Both the position numbers and the translations under genes were made by a program. Under the pieces are notes generated by a model. It worked only from the letters and a program-made list of their open reading frames with translations. It was not told where the DNA came from and made no database searches. A DNA stretch of 46,194 bases from Actinomycetes bacterium (GTDB lineage Bacteria; Actinomycetota; Acidimicrobiia; Acidimicrobiales; RAAP-2), in NCBI GenBank assembly GCA_021820665.1, contig JAKADK010000015.1, forward strand, positions 1 to 46,194. The letters run 5' to 3'. Positions 14,154 through 24,131 of this stretch are shown here, in pieces. Positions within the stretch are counted from its first letter, which is position 1; every line of letters starts with the position of its first letter.

Positions 14154-16424
14154 ATGGGTGCCGAGCACGGAGGCGAGCAGACGAGCGGTGCCCCGGCTGG
14201 ACTGGTCGGGCACGGGCCTGGCCCCACCCTGGCTCCGGTCGCGGAGGGCCGTGAGCTCTCCAACTCGATGAGCGGCACGCTCCTCGGCTATGTCCGGGCC
14301 GTCGGTGGCGACAGCGCCGTCGAGGAGGTCCTGACCCGGGCAGGTGAGGAGCGTCCGGTCGACGTGCTCACCGATCCGAACGACTGGAGCACGCTCGCCC
14401 AGATGAGCCGGCTCTTTCACGCGGCCGGGGCAGTGCTCGCCGACCCCGACATCGGCCTCCACACCGGCGAGGCGCTCCTCCGGTTCGATGCCAGTAGCGA
14501 GACACTCGAGCTCATGCGGTCGCTCGGCTCACCCCGCGCCCTCTACGCCGTCATCGCACAGATCTCGAACAAGCAGACCATGATCACCCACAACGAGCTG
14601 GTGGACCTCGGAGACGACCGGGCGGTGATCAGCTCGGTCATCCACCCACCCCACGTCCGGGAAAAGGTGTTCTGCGACTACACGGCCGGCGTGTTCTCCC
14701 AGTTCCCGGTGGTCTTCGGCTACCGAGCAGCCGCGGTCGTCGAGACGGCCTGTGCCACCCGAGGCGACCCGGCGTGCATCTTCACGATCACCTGGGACCC
14801 GACGTCGGCCTCGTTGATGGACACCGACGAGAAGATCCGGTTCCTGGAAGAGCAGGTGGCCGCGTTCTCCCAGCGGTTCGAGGCGCTGGAGGCGATGGCC
14901 ACGGAGCTGGTGGCCGCCGACGTCGACCAGGTCCTCGAGACCATCATCCAGCGGGCCGGGATCGCCGTCCGGGCGCCGCACCACCTGCTCGCCGTCCGGC
15001 TCCCCGGCGACCTCGTGCCCCGGGTCCACCACGTCGGGTTCGACGACGCCGCCGCCGCACGCCTGGGCCGCCAGATCCAGGGAAGCCCGACGGGGTCACC
15101 CGACCCCCCGGACCGGATCGTGGTCGAGGTGGCGTCGTCCCGGTGGCACTACGGCTACCTGGCCGCCTTCTACGCCGACGGGCACACCTTCTTCCCCCAC
15201 GAGCGCCGGTTGCTCGTCGCCTACGCCGCGCACGCCGCCGCCGCCCTCGAGAGCGCGTCGGCGCTGGCCGAGACGCGGGCGCTCCTGGACCTGGCCACCG
15301 AGCTGTCGGGCGTGATGACCCCTGAGGAGATGGCCGACCGCGTCGTCCGTTCCGTCCCCCGGATGGTCGGGTGCGCGGCGGCGGCCATGCTCCTGTGGGA
15401 CCCCCGGGCCGGCATCCTGACACCCTCGGCTCGCTGGGTCATGCCCCCCGAGCGCCCTGGCGCCCGACCGGCCGGCGGGCGCCAGCCGGGAGACGCAGCC
15501 CCCTACCCGACGGATGCCCACCCGGGCGATGTCCATCCACTGAGCACCGGGACGCCCCCGTTCACCGGCGGGCTCGGCCACCCGCTCGACCGGACCGTCT
15601 TCTCCCGGTTGGCGGAGCGCTTCGTCGCCGACCCCGCTCCCGCCACGGCGGTCGGGGACCCGGAGCTGGCCTCCCTCTGCCGTCTGGCGGGCCTCGACGA
15701 GCGCCGGCCCGGCGTCGCCGTCCCCATCGTCGCCCAGGGGGAGCTCTACGGCGTCCTGGTCCTCACCCTTCCCGACCAGGCCTTCGAGAACGGCCACGCC
15801 GGCGACGGCGGCACCGGGGACGGGATCCACCCCGTCCGCCGGATCCAGGCCAGGCTGACCGGCGTGGCGAGCCTGGCCGCCACCGCGCTCCGCGGCGCCC
15901 AGCTCCTCGGCCAGGTCCGCCACCAGGCCTACCACGACACGCTGACGGGACTGCCCAACGCCCGGCTGCTCGAGGACCGTGCGTCGGTCGCCCTGGCCGT
16001 GGCCGAACGCCACCACGGTGCGCTGGCCCTCCTCTTCGTCGACCTCGACCACTTCAAGGAGGTGAACGACTCCCTGGGTCACGCCGTCGGGGATGCCGTG
16101 CTCCGGGAGGTCGCCCGCCGCCTGGAGGGGGCGTTGCGCAAGCAGGACACGGTGGCGAGGATCGGTGGGGACGAGTTCGCCGTGCTCGTGACCAACCTGG
16201 ACGGGCGGGGCCTCGCCGGGCGGCTCGCCGATCGCGTGCTCGGGGCGTTGCGAACCCCGATCGCGGTCGACGGGCAGGAGATGACGGTGAGCGCCAGCAT
16301 CGGGATCGCCTGCGCGCCCGAGGGCGGCGCCACCTACGACGCGCTCCTCAGCCATGCCGATGCTGCCATGTACGAGGCGAAGCTGCAGGGCCGCGATCGT
16401 CGCGCCACCTACTCCCGGCCGTGA
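14154..16424 (+). CDS. Diguanylate cyclase with V4R-like sensor, two GAF-like domains and GGDEF
   Basis: 756 residues with no membrane segment. Residues 40-215 resemble the heme/aromatic-sensing N-terminal plus V4R fold of XylR/DmpR-type activators, ending ETACATRGDPACIF with C200 and C208. A short coiled coil (225-255) leads to GAF-like domains at about 255-375 and 375-580. The GGDEF domain follows, with VDLDHFKEVND and the intact GGDEF at 671-675. RKQD (662-665) lies five residues before GGDEF, the RxxD inhibitory site. It should therefore make c-di-GMP from 2 GTP under product inhibition. The low-complexity linker 435-475 is proline/glycine-rich. The start ATG 14154 is uncertain; Met39 is an alternative. 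The ligand is unknown. Confidence 0.88.
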   Translation: MGAEHGGEQTSGAPAGLVGHGPGPTLAPVAEGRELSNSMSGTLLGYVRAVGGDSAVEEVLTRAGEERPVDVLTDPNDWSTLAQMSRLFHAAGAVLADPDIGLHTGEALLRFDASSETLELMRSLGSPRALYAVIAQISNKQTMITHNELVDLGDDRAVISSVIHPPHVREKVFCDYTAGVFSQFPVVFGYRAAAVVETACATRGDPACIFTITWDPTSASLMDTDEKIRFLEEQVAAFSQRFEALEAMATELVAADVDQVLETIIQRAGIAVRAPHHLLAVRLPGDLVPRVHHVGFDDAAAARLGRQIQGSPTGSPDPPDRIVVEVASSRWHYGYLAAFYADGHTFFPHERRLLVAYAAHAAAALESASALAETRALLDLATELSGVMTPEEMADRVVRSVPRMVGCAAAAMLLWDPRAGILTPSARWVMPPERPGARPAGGRQPGDAAPYPTDAHPGDVHPLSTGTPPFTGGLGHPLDRTVFSRLAERFVADPAPATAVGDPELASLCRLAGLDERRPGVAVPIVAQGELYGVLVLTLPDQAFENGHAGDGGTGDGIHPVRRIQARLTGVASLAATALRGAQLLGQVRHQAYHDTLTGLPNARLLEDRASVALAVAERHHGALALLFVDLDHFKEVNDSLGHAVGDAVLREVARRLEGALRKQDTVARIGGDEFAVLVTNLDGRGLAGRLADRVLGALRTPIAVDGQEMTVSASIGIACAPEGGATYDALLSHADAAMYEAKLQGRDRRATYSRP

Positions 16425-16440
16425 CGGTCGCCGGCCGGGA
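16413..16440. terminator. Hairpin spanning the diguanylate cyclase stop, between convergent genes
   Basis: TCCCGGCC (16413-16420) and GGCCGGGA (16433-16440) form 8-bp arms with a 12-nt loop that contains the stop codon. It lies between the convergent diguanylate cyclase and gatB, so it could serve both strands. There is no U-tract. Confidence 0.45.
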
Positions 16441-16446
16441 ACAGGG

Positions 16447-17975
16447 CTAGCGCGCAGCCAGCCGCTCCAGCTCGGCGACGACGGCCTTCCCGTTGGCCTG
16501 GCCCCGCGTGGCCTTCATCACCTGGCCGACGAAGAACTGGGCCAGCTTCTCCTCACCACCGCGGTAGCGGTCCCACTCGGCGGGATGGGAGTCGACGGCC
16601 TCCTGCACCACCGCCACGAGCGCCCCGTCTGCCATGGCCTCGAAGCCCCTGGCCCGGGCGAGCTCGGCGGGATCGCCGCCGCCGGCGAGGAGGTCGTGGA
16701 GGACGGCCTTCACCTGGGTGGCGCTGAGCGAACCAGCCACCTCCATGGCCAGCAGCGATGTGTAGGCACGGGGGTCGAGACCGGCCGCCGCCGCCGCGTC
16801 CGTGGCCGCCTCGTTGGCCGTCCGGGCCAGGGCCAGGCGAGCCGGGATACCACCCTCCACCGCCGCGGTCACCAGTCCGTCCAGGCCGAGGTCGACGACC
16901 GTCGAGATCTGCTCCTGGTCGGCATCGCTCACGCCCGGGGCGCCCTCCAGGTCGGCTCCGACGCCGGGATCGGGTGACCCTCCGGCACCGGCGGGTAGCG
17001 CGCCGGCGACAAGCGTGGCCAGCCGCGCCCGGCGTTCGCCCGGGAGCGGACCGAGGGAGGCGCCGACGGCGGTGATCCATGCCGGATCGGGCACGACGGG
17101 GACGAGGTCCGGTTCGAGGAAGTACCGGTAGTCGTAGGCCTCCTCCTTCGAACGGAGGGCGACCGTCCGGCCCTCGCCCTCGTCCCAGTGCCGGGTCTGT
17201 TGGACCACCACCTCGCCCGATTCCAACAGGGCGATCTGGCGTCGAGCCTCGAAGTCCACGGCCCGGCCCAGGGAACGGAGCGAGTTCAGGTTCTTGATCT
17301 CGCAGCGGGTACCGAAGGGGGCGTCGGGGCCGCGGCGCACCGAGACGTTGGCGTCCACCCGCATCGAGCCCTCCTCCATCTTCCCGTCGGAGGCGCCGCA
17401 CGCCACGAGGATGGCACGCAGCTCGGCGGCGTAGGCACGGGCCTCCGCCGACGAGCGCATGTCTGGGGCGCTCACGATCTCGACGAGCGGCACCCCCGAC
17501 CGGTTGTAGTCGACCAGGGAGTACTCGGCGCCGTGGATGCGGCCCGACGCACCGGCGTGCGCCGTCTTCCCGGTGTCCTCCTCCAGGTGGGCCCGCTCGA
17601 TCCCGATCCGCCGCCCACCGGGCAGCTCGAGCCAGCCGGAGACGTTGATCGGCTCGTCGTACTGGCTGATCTGGTAGTCCTTCGGCATGTCCGGGTAGAA
17701 GTAGTTCTTCCGGTGGAACGTCGACGGGCGGATCTCGCAGTGCAGCGCGGTCCCGATCGCCATCGCCAGCTCGACCGCCCGCTGGTTCAGCACCGGAAGC
17801 GAGCCGGGGAGGCCGAGGCACACCGGGCAGACGCGGGTGTTCGGCTCGTCGCCAAAGAGGTTGGCGCACCCGCAGAACAGCTTGGTCGCCGTCTTGAGCT
17901 CGGTGTGCACCTCGAGGCCGACGACCATCTCCCAGGCTTCGCCGGCGCCGTCCTGGTCGGCTCGACGGACGTCGG

Positions 17976-17979
<4 letters not shown>
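16447..17979 (-). CDS. gatB: Asp-tRNA(Asn)/Glu-tRNA(Gln) amidotransferase subunit B
   Basis: 510 residues. The amidotransferase kinase core begins [14 protein letters not shown]. The zinc site is formed by C36, C38, C51 and C54 (FCGCANLF and CPVCLGLPG). [20 protein letters not shown] and [14 protein letters not shown] are diagnostic for GatB. The YqeY-like tail ends [15 protein letters not shown]. GatB phosphorylates the misacylated Glu/Asp-tRNA side chain and accepts ammonia channelled from GatA. It overlaps gatA by 4 bp. A short acidic, glycine-rich insertion lies around residues 335-350. Presence of GatCAB implies that Gln-tRNA and/or Asn-tRNA are made indirectly. Confidence 0.97.
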
Positions 17980-19438
<1,459 letters not shown>

Positions 19439-19442
<4 letters not shown>

Positions 19443-19747
19443 GGCGCGTCGCCGAGGATCCTGGGGACCCTGAACCGGTTGCTCTCGACGGCCGGTGCCG
19501 ACCGGAGGACCTCTTCGCGGTCGAGGGACGGTCGGGGCTCATCGGGACGCAAGACGTTGGTCACGGCCATGGCATGGGCCGTCCGGGGCACGCCGGCCAG
19601 ATCGAGGGAGGCGACGTCGGCGGCGTGGTCGAGCACGGTGCCGAGCTGCTCGGTGAACCGTTCCAGCTCCTCGTCGGTGAGCCGGAGGCGGGCGAGACCG
19701 GCGACGTGGGCGACCTCGTCCCTCGTGATCCGGGCCACTGGCGTCAC
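19439..19747 (-). CDS. gatC: Asp-tRNA(Asn)/Glu-tRNA(Gln) amidotransferase subunit C
   Basis: About 102 residues. [20 protein letters not shown] followed by an acidic helix ([18 protein letters not shown]) is the GatC signature, and the extended C-terminal tail ([16 protein letters not shown]) wraps the GatA-GatB interface. The start used is GTG 19745-19747, overlapping the stop of the upstream esterase (GTGA). A second in-frame GTG three codons later is equally close to the conserved region. The long open frame further upstream is the antisense-like shadow of the esterase gene. Confidence 0.93.
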
Positions 19748-20523
19748 CGGGCTTCGGATGCCGGCTCGAGCACGGCGGCGGCGAACGCCAGCACCCGGGC
19801 CTCGATCTCGTCGGCGTCCCAGTCGAGCGTGGCGACGTGGTAGCTCCGCTCCAGCCAGATCCGTTCGATCGGACCGCTCACGGACCGCTCCAGGAGATCG
19901 CCCGACGGCGGTGCGACGACGTGGTCCTCCCTGCTGGTGAAGAGGAGGACGGGACAGTGGATCTCGGCCACTCGCGATGCCACCTCTTCCGCGGCGGCGA
20001 AGAGCGAGAGCGCGGCCCGGATCGGCGAACCCGCGTAGGCCGACTCGGCCACCCCGTCCTTGGCGATGTCCGACCCGATGCCGGGTGCCACCTCGACCCC
20101 CGACGCCAGCAGTTGGGCGGCCGCATCCCGGAATGCCTGGTCTGGCGGGACGACCAGGGGATTCACCAGGGCCAGCCCGGCGACCTCCGGGTGCTCGATC
20201 GCGAGCCGGCAGCTCAGCGTCCCGCCCATCGAGAGCCCGACGACCACCACCCGGTCGCACCGGGCAGCCAGCTCCCGGTAGGCGGCATCTGTGGCACCCC
20301 ACCAGTCGGACCACCGGGTGGGCACCATGTCCTCGACCGCCGTGCCGTGCCCAGGAAGCAACGGCATCTCCACGGAGTAGCCGGCGCCCGCCAAGGCGGT
20401 GGCCAGTGGTCGCATGGACTGCGGGTTGCCGGTAAAGCCATGGAGCACGAGTGCCCCATGGGGACCGCCGTCGACGGAGAGGGGCTCTGCACCGGGGAGC
20501 ACGGGTGACGTCACGACGGGCAT
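19744..20523 (-). CDS. Alpha/beta-hydrolase, carboxylesterase/monoacylglycerol-lipase type
   Basis: 259 residues. The catalytic triad is S98 in the nucleophile elbow VVGLSMGGT, D200 (TSREDHVV) and H229 (RSYHVATLDWD). LVLHGFTGNPQSM gives the oxyanion HGFTG motif. Size and motifs resemble the Est30-like carboxylesterases that act on short or medium acyl esters. ATG 20521-20523 is chosen because upstream in-frame residues are basic low-complexity sequence. It is coupled to gatC by a GTGA overlap and so leads the gatCAB operon. A functional link to tRNA amidation is not obvious and may be only transcriptional. Confidence 0.87.
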   Translation of the reverse strand: MPVVTSPVLPGAEPLSVDGGPHGALVLHGFTGNPQSMRPLATALAGAGYSVEMPLLPGHGTAVEDMVPTRWSDWWGATDAAYRELAARCDRVVVVGLSMGGTLSCRLAIEHPEVAGLALVNPLVVPPDQAFRDAAAQLLASGVEVAPGIGSDIAKDGVAESAYAGSPIRAALSLFAAAEEVASRVAEIHCPVLLFTSREDHVVAPPSGDLLERSVSGPIERIWLERSYHVATLDWDADEIEARVLAFAAAVLEPASEAR

Positions 20524-20620
20524 GCTACCGGTGCCGCCGGGGTCGGGGGCTACATCCGCCCTCCGCGCCGTTCCTCGGCGGAATCGCCGGGGCACGGACC
20601 ACCCCGGCAACCGGGCACGG

Positions 20621-20626
20621 TAGGGT
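20621..20626 (+). promoter_or_regulatory. -10 box TAGGGT upstream of the SCP2-like gene
   Basis: The context GGTAGGGT lies about 65 bp before the ATG, in the divergent gap after the esterase. It resembles the other GGTANNNT boxes in this window. No clear -35 hexamer is visible. Confidence 0.3.
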
Positions 20627-20692
20627 TACCGGCGCACGAGCCCGGGCCCCGGTGACCGTACCGGGCCCACCGCCGAAGGAGACACTGCCGTC

Positions 20693-21112
20693 ATGGCCAC
20701 CTATCCATTCCTGAGCGAGGCGTGGCTCGCCGAGGCGCGAGCCATCCGGTCCGAGCTGGAGAGCCAGGCCCCGCCGGCTGACCCGTCGATGGTCCAGGCG
20801 GTGCGCATCAACCTGGTCGTCACCGACGTTCCCTTCGACGAGGACACGGTCCACGCTCACCTCGACACCTCGTCGGGTGACATCCACCTCGACCTCGGGC
20901 ACATCGATCCCGTGGACCTGACGGTGACGCTCGGCTACGACGTCGCCCGTGCCATCCTCGTCGAGGGAAACCCCCAGGCCGCCATGCAGGCCTTCATGGC
21001 CGGGAAGATCCGCGTCGACGGCGACATCGCCAAGCTCATGGTCCTCCAGGCCAGCGCACCGACACCGGCAACAGGGGAGATCGCCGCTCGCATCCGCTCC
21101 ATCACCGAGTAG
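20693..21112 (+). CDS. SCP2 sterol-carrier-domain protein
   Basis: 139 residues, almost entirely one SCP2-like domain. VTDVPFDEDTVHAHLDTSSG leads to the core VTLGYDVARAILVEGN, then AAMQAFMAGKIRVDGDIAKL, which is the signature end of SCP2 (FMsGKlkvkGD.akl). SCP2 domains bind acyl-CoAs, sterols or other lipids in a hydrophobic tunnel. ATG 20693 has GAAGGAGA about 10 bp upstream. It is transcribed alone, divergent from the esterase and convergent with the SDR. A stand-alone SCP2 protein could shuttle substrate for the lipid enzymes in this region; that is inference. Confidence 0.88.
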   Translation: MATYPFLSEAWLAEARAIRSELESQAPPADPSMVQAVRINLVVTDVPFDEDTVHAHLDTSSGDIHLDLGHIDPVDLTVTLGYDVARAILVEGNPQAAMQAFMAGKIRVDGDIAKLMVLQASAPTPATGEIAARIRSITE

Positions 21113-21186
21113 GGCGCTCCGCCACCACCGCCCGTTCACCACGTCCCGGACCACGGGTTCCCGGACCACGGTGGAGAGCCCGGCGG

Positions 21187-21243
21187 CGTGCTTGGTGCTC
21201 CGGGGCGTGCTTGGTGCTCCGGGGCGTGCTTGGTGCTCCGGGG
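21187..21243. repeat. 19-bp perfect tandem repeat, three units, just beyond an SDR stop codon
   Basis: Units CGTGCTTGGTGCTCCGGGG at 21187-21205, 21206-21224 and 21225-21243 are identical. The array ends 5 bp from the stop of the minus-strand SDR (21249). Read on the minus strand, its core resembles the 30-bp repeat at 26173-26241. Confidence 0.9.
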
Positions 21244-21248
21244 CGGGG

Positions 21249-22127
21249 TCAGCCCCCGAGCCGGTGCATCTCGGCCTGGAGCTCGGCGACGGTCCAGCGA
21301 TCGTCCTTCTCCAGCGTGTCGGTCATCGTCCACGGTTGGAACAGCCGGATCTGGCCGCCTTGGACGAAGTACACCTTCCCGGTGGCCGGGCAGCCCTCGG
21401 TGGCCAGGTAGGCGACCAGGGGCGAGACGTTCGCCGGATCCCAGCTGTCGAAGACCGAAGGGTCGGCCGGCGCCGAGACGATGTCCGAGAGGCCCGGCGT
21501 CTGCTCGGTCATCCGGGTCCGGGCGGCCGGTGCGATGGCGTTCACCCGCACCCCGTAACGGACGAGCTCGTCAGCGGCGATGGTGGTGAACGCCGCGATC
21601 CCCGCCTTCGCCGCCCCGTAGTTGCTCTGCCCCGGGTTGCCCAGGAGCCCCGAGGTGGACGAGGTGTTGACGACCGAGGCATGCACCTCCTTGCCCGCTT
21701 TGGTCTGCTCCCGCCAGTAGGCGGCTGCGTGGCGGGTCGGCACGAAATGGCCCTTCAGGTGGACCTTGATGACCGAGTCCCAGTCCTCTTCGGAGAGGTT
21801 CACGAGCACGCGGTCCCGGAGGATCCCGGCGTTGTTCACGAGGACGTGGAGGTCCCCGAACGTCTCGACCGCCAGGTCGATCAGCCGCTTCCCGCCGTCC
21901 CAGCTGGTGACGTCGTCCGTGCTGGCGACCGCCTCCCCGCCGGCCGCCACGATCTCGTCGACGACCTGGACTGCAGGTGACCGATCGTCCCCCGAGCCGT
22001 CGATGGCACCGCCCAGGTCGTTCACCACCACCCTGGCGCCCTCGGCGGCGAACAGCAGAGCGTGCTCCCGGCCGATCCCCCTCCCGGCCCCGGTGATGAT
22101 CGCGACCCGTCCGTCCAGTGCACCCAT
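21249..22127 (-). CDS. Short-chain dehydrogenase/reductase (3-hydroxyacyl-CoA/HSD17B4-like)
   Basis: 292 residues. The NAD(P)-binding ITGAGRGIGREHALLFAAEG is at 10-30, NNAG at 98-101, and the catalytic S157, Y170 and K174 lie in NTSSTSG and NYGAAKAG. VVVNDLGGAIDG, with Asp at the end of beta2, favours NAD+. The NDLGG pattern and the long loop after it are typical of the peroxisomal multifunctional-enzyme-2-like SDRs that oxidise 3-hydroxyacyl-CoA or steroids. ATG 22127 is chosen because GAGGAGG lies at good spacing; an in-frame GTG 6 bp upstream overlaps that site. With SCP2-like, acyl-CoA dehydrogenase and acyl-CoA synthetase genes nearby, a lipid or sterol beta-oxidation role is plausible. 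Confidence 0.88.
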   Translation of the reverse strand: MGALDGRVAIITGAGRGIGREHALLFAAEGARVVVNDLGGAIDGSGDDRSPAVQVVDEIVAAGGEAVASTDDVTSWDGGKRLIDLAVETFGDLHVLVNNAGILRDRVLVNLSEEDWDSVIKVHLKGHFVPTRHAAAYWREQTKAGKEVHASVVNTSSTSGLLGNPGQSNYGAAKAGIAAFTTIAADELVRYGVRVNAIAPAARTRMTEQTPGLSDIVSAPADPSVFDSWDPANVSPLVAYLATEGCPATGKVYFVQGGQIRLFQPWTMTDTLEKDDRWTVAELQAEMHRLGG

Positions 22128-22311
22128 CTCCACCCTCCTCGTGTTCGTGCCCGCCGGCGAACGGCAGCTCCGGCGTCGGCGGGCGGACCCGGTGGACGCC
22201 GCAGCAGGGCATCTCGCCGAACGGGGTCGGCGCCCACCATGTCAGGGCGAAGCAGCGGCGGTCAAACCTGGGGCCCGTTCCGACCGGGCCACTCCCGGGC
22301 CTCGGTCGAGC

Positions 22312-22821
22312 TCAGGCGGCGTCGACGAGCTCCTCGATGGCGTCCAGCTCCAGGTGAGGGTGGACGTGGAAGATGCGGTTGTACAGGAGGAACTTCAACC
22401 CCCAGAACACCGCGAAGGACGTGATGTTCGCCGCGAGCACGAGCACGGTCTGCACGCCATGGCCGAGCTGGTAGGCCTCGCTCAGGTGACGCGCGATCGT
22501 GGCGCCACCGATGGAGACGGTGATCCCCATCGCCGCCATCGTCCAGAACGGCAGGATCTCCTTGGCCAGATGGGACCGGCCTCCCTTCCCCCACACCCAC
22601 CGGCGATGGAGATGGTAGGAGGGGATGGTGGCGATGCCGTTGGCCACGACCGTGCTCACCACCTGCCCCCACAGGCGGAAGACCCCGAAGATGAGGAGCA
22701 GGCCGAGGAACGACACCGCAGTCGACGTCGCCGACACCAGGGTGTACTTCACCAGGCGGCGGACCCGGGGGGTGTCCCGCTGCTCCCAGAGGTCCGCCAG
22801 GCAATCGAGGGTCGCGCTCAC
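22312..22821 (-). CDS. GtrA-family membrane protein
   Basis: 169 residues with four hydrophobic segments. RRLVKYTLVSATSTAVSFLG opens the domain, NGIATIPSYHLHRRWVWGK is the central loop with the conserved N...Y...R.W pattern, and the last segment is ANITSFAVFWGLKFLLYNR. GtrA proteins are thought to move or present polyprenyl-phosphate-linked sugars across the cytoplasmic membrane. The start is GTG 22821, 8 bp from a TAGGAT box. No glycosyltransferase is directly adjacent; the nearest is the GT4 at 2.2-3.6 kb. Confidence 0.88.
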   Translation of the reverse strand: MSATLDCLADLWEQRDTPRVRRLVKYTLVSATSTAVSFLGLLLIFGVFRLWGQVVSTVVANGIATIPSYHLHRRWVWGKGGRSHLAKEILPFWTMAAMGITVSIGGATIARHLSEAYQLGHGVQTVLVLAANITSFAVFWGLKFLLYNRIFHVHPHLELDAIEELVDAA

Positions 22822-22829
22822 GGCAGCTC

Positions 22830-22858
22830 ATCCTAGTTGTCATGTATCCGTAACAGAA
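22830..22858 (-). promoter_or_regulatory. Promoter of the GtrA gene (TTCTGT - 17 bp - TAGGAT)
   Basis: On the minus strand, TTCTGT (22853-22858) is separated by 17 bp from TAGGAT (22830-22835). The -10 ends 8 bp before the GTG start, predicting a very short or absent leader. Confidence 0.45.
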
Positions 22859-22983
22859 CGTCACCGTGAGCCGCCCCCACCGTGGCGGCACGCCCCGGCC
22901 CGGGTCCCACCGGATCGCCAGGGGGCGCCCGCTCGGTGACCGCGTCATCCTGGAGCAGCCTGAACCGGGTTGATCGCGTGGGC

Positions 22984-23751
22984 TCAGTCGCCCGACGGAG
23001 CGGGCGGGTCATCGCCCCGTGCCGGGTCGGAACCGGCCGCATCCGGCCCGACGCGCAGGTCGTCCGGCAGGTAGCGGTCGACTGAGGTCGGCATGCTCCG
23101 CAGCCGGTCCCAACCGGCGTGGACGCGCTCGATCGGGGCGATCCGTTCGTAGAAGTGGGGGCCGCTCGGGTTGGGGTGCAGGGGGGCATGCCGCCGGACC
23201 TTCTCCGCCGGGGACAGGATCCGGCGCCGCTCGTCGGGCCCCAACGCCTCGACCAGACCGGGGACCACGGTGTCCAGCTCCTCTGCGATCTCCTCGGCCG
23301 CCATGGCACACGCCCCGTCCAGGACGGCGTCGAAGTCCTGTCCCAGGTTCAGCTCGTCGGCCGCCACGCCCTTGGACATCGCGTCCAACCGGTCGAGCAC
23401 CTCGCGCCACTCGCGGTCGTGGCGGCCCAGGGCGGCGGCCAGCGGTCCGGCCCACTCGTGGCCCGCCACCTCTCGCGCCAGGCACTCCCGGGCAGCCAGA
23501 CGCACGGCGAAGTGTTCCACGAGGAACTTCTCGATGTTGCCCCGATCACGAGCGGCGTCGATGCCCCGCCGCTGGCTCGCCGGATCCCCGGGACGGCCCG
23601 GGCCCGGGTCGTGGAACCCGTCGAGGTCCGCCATGGCGTTCGCCACCAGCTCGTCCTCGGCCGCCAGGAGGTCCAGCACGTCAGCCTCGGCCCCGTCCGG
23701 TGCCGCCGTCCCGGGCGCACGAGGAGAGGGATCTGCGGACGGAGCGTCCAT
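22984..23751 (-). CDS. Hemerythrin-like helical protein with incomplete metal ligands
   Basis: 255 residues, mostly amphipathic helices. VLDLLAAEDELVANAMADL, IEKFLVEHFAVRLAARECLA, ALGRHDREWREVLDRLD and AEEIAEELDTVVPGLVEAL occur in the order and spacing of the four HHE helices. The first and fourth helices lack the histidines expected for a di-iron site, so iron binding is doubtful. The C-terminal 60 residues are hydrophilic (FYERIAPIERVHAGWDRLRS). A TAAGGT box lies six bases upstream of ATG 23751, suggesting a leaderless message. Family assignment is by pattern only; it may be better called a conserved hypothetical protein. Confidence 0.55.
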   Translation of the reverse strand: MDAPSADPSPRAPGTAAPDGAEADVLDLLAAEDELVANAMADLDGFHDPGPGRPGDPASQRRGIDAARDRGNIEKFLVEHFAVRLAARECLAREVAGHEWAGPLAAALGRHDREWREVLDRLDAMSKGVAADELNLGQDFDAVLDGACAMAAEEIAEELDTVVPGLVEALGPDERRRILSPAEKVRRHAPLHPNPSGPHFYERIAPIERVHAGWDRLRSMPTSVDRYLPDDLRVGPDAAGSDPARGDDPPAPSGD

Positions 23752-23757
23752 GCCCCG

Positions 23758-23763
23758 ACCTTA
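23758..23763 (-). promoter_or_regulatory. -10 box TAAGGT for the hemerythrin-like gene, probable leaderless start
   Basis: On the minus strand TAAGGT is followed by six bases and then ATG (23751). This is the TANNNT-to-start spacing expected for a leaderless transcript. Confidence 0.4.
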
Positions 23764-23807
23764 CCCATGCCGCGCCGCCACCACGCATCGCCGACCGGCC
23801 GGCGCCG

Positions 23808-24131
23808 TCAGCGTCCGCCGAACCTCCTCGACCACCACTGCGGGTCCCGGGCATGGGCATGGAAGTGGTCGGGGATCTGGCGCATCACCCGGTCGTAGGA
23901 CCAGTTCCCCTCGCCCCACCGGCGATCCGCCACCACCGCCAGCCTGTCGAGCATGTGGTCGACGTCGGCGGCCGGAGGTTCGTTGCCGTGGTGCCGCCAC
24001 ACCACCATGGGCACGTCGCAGACCTCGCACTCGGCGATCCAGCACACGTCGTCCTCGAAGAACCACTCGGTGAGCTTGGCCGCTTCGCACAGATCGCAGC
24101 CGGCCACGGGGTCAGGCGGTTCGCTCGTCAC
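23808..24131 (-). CDS. HIT-like protein with CxxC, coupled to the PASTA kinase
   Basis: 107 residues. An N-terminal GCDLCEAAKLTEWFFEDD resembles the CxxC zinc region of many HIT proteins, and a second pair occurs in CEVCDVP. The C terminus has DHFHAHARDPQWW, an H-x-H-x-H run like the HIT catalytic triad (HxHxHxx) of nucleotide hydrolases and transferases. The usual N-terminal nucleotide-binding details are not clear, so HIT membership is probable rather than certain. The GTG start at 24129-24131 overlaps the TGA of the PASTA kinase, so it is the downstream partner in a two-gene operon. A link to kinase signalling is inferred only from this coupling. Confidence 0.65.
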   Translation of the reverse strand: MTSEPPDPVAGCDLCEAAKLTEWFFEDDVCWIAECEVCDVPMVVWRHHGNEPPAADVDHMLDRLAVVADRRWGEGNWSYDRVMRQIPDHFHAHARDPQWWSRRFGGR

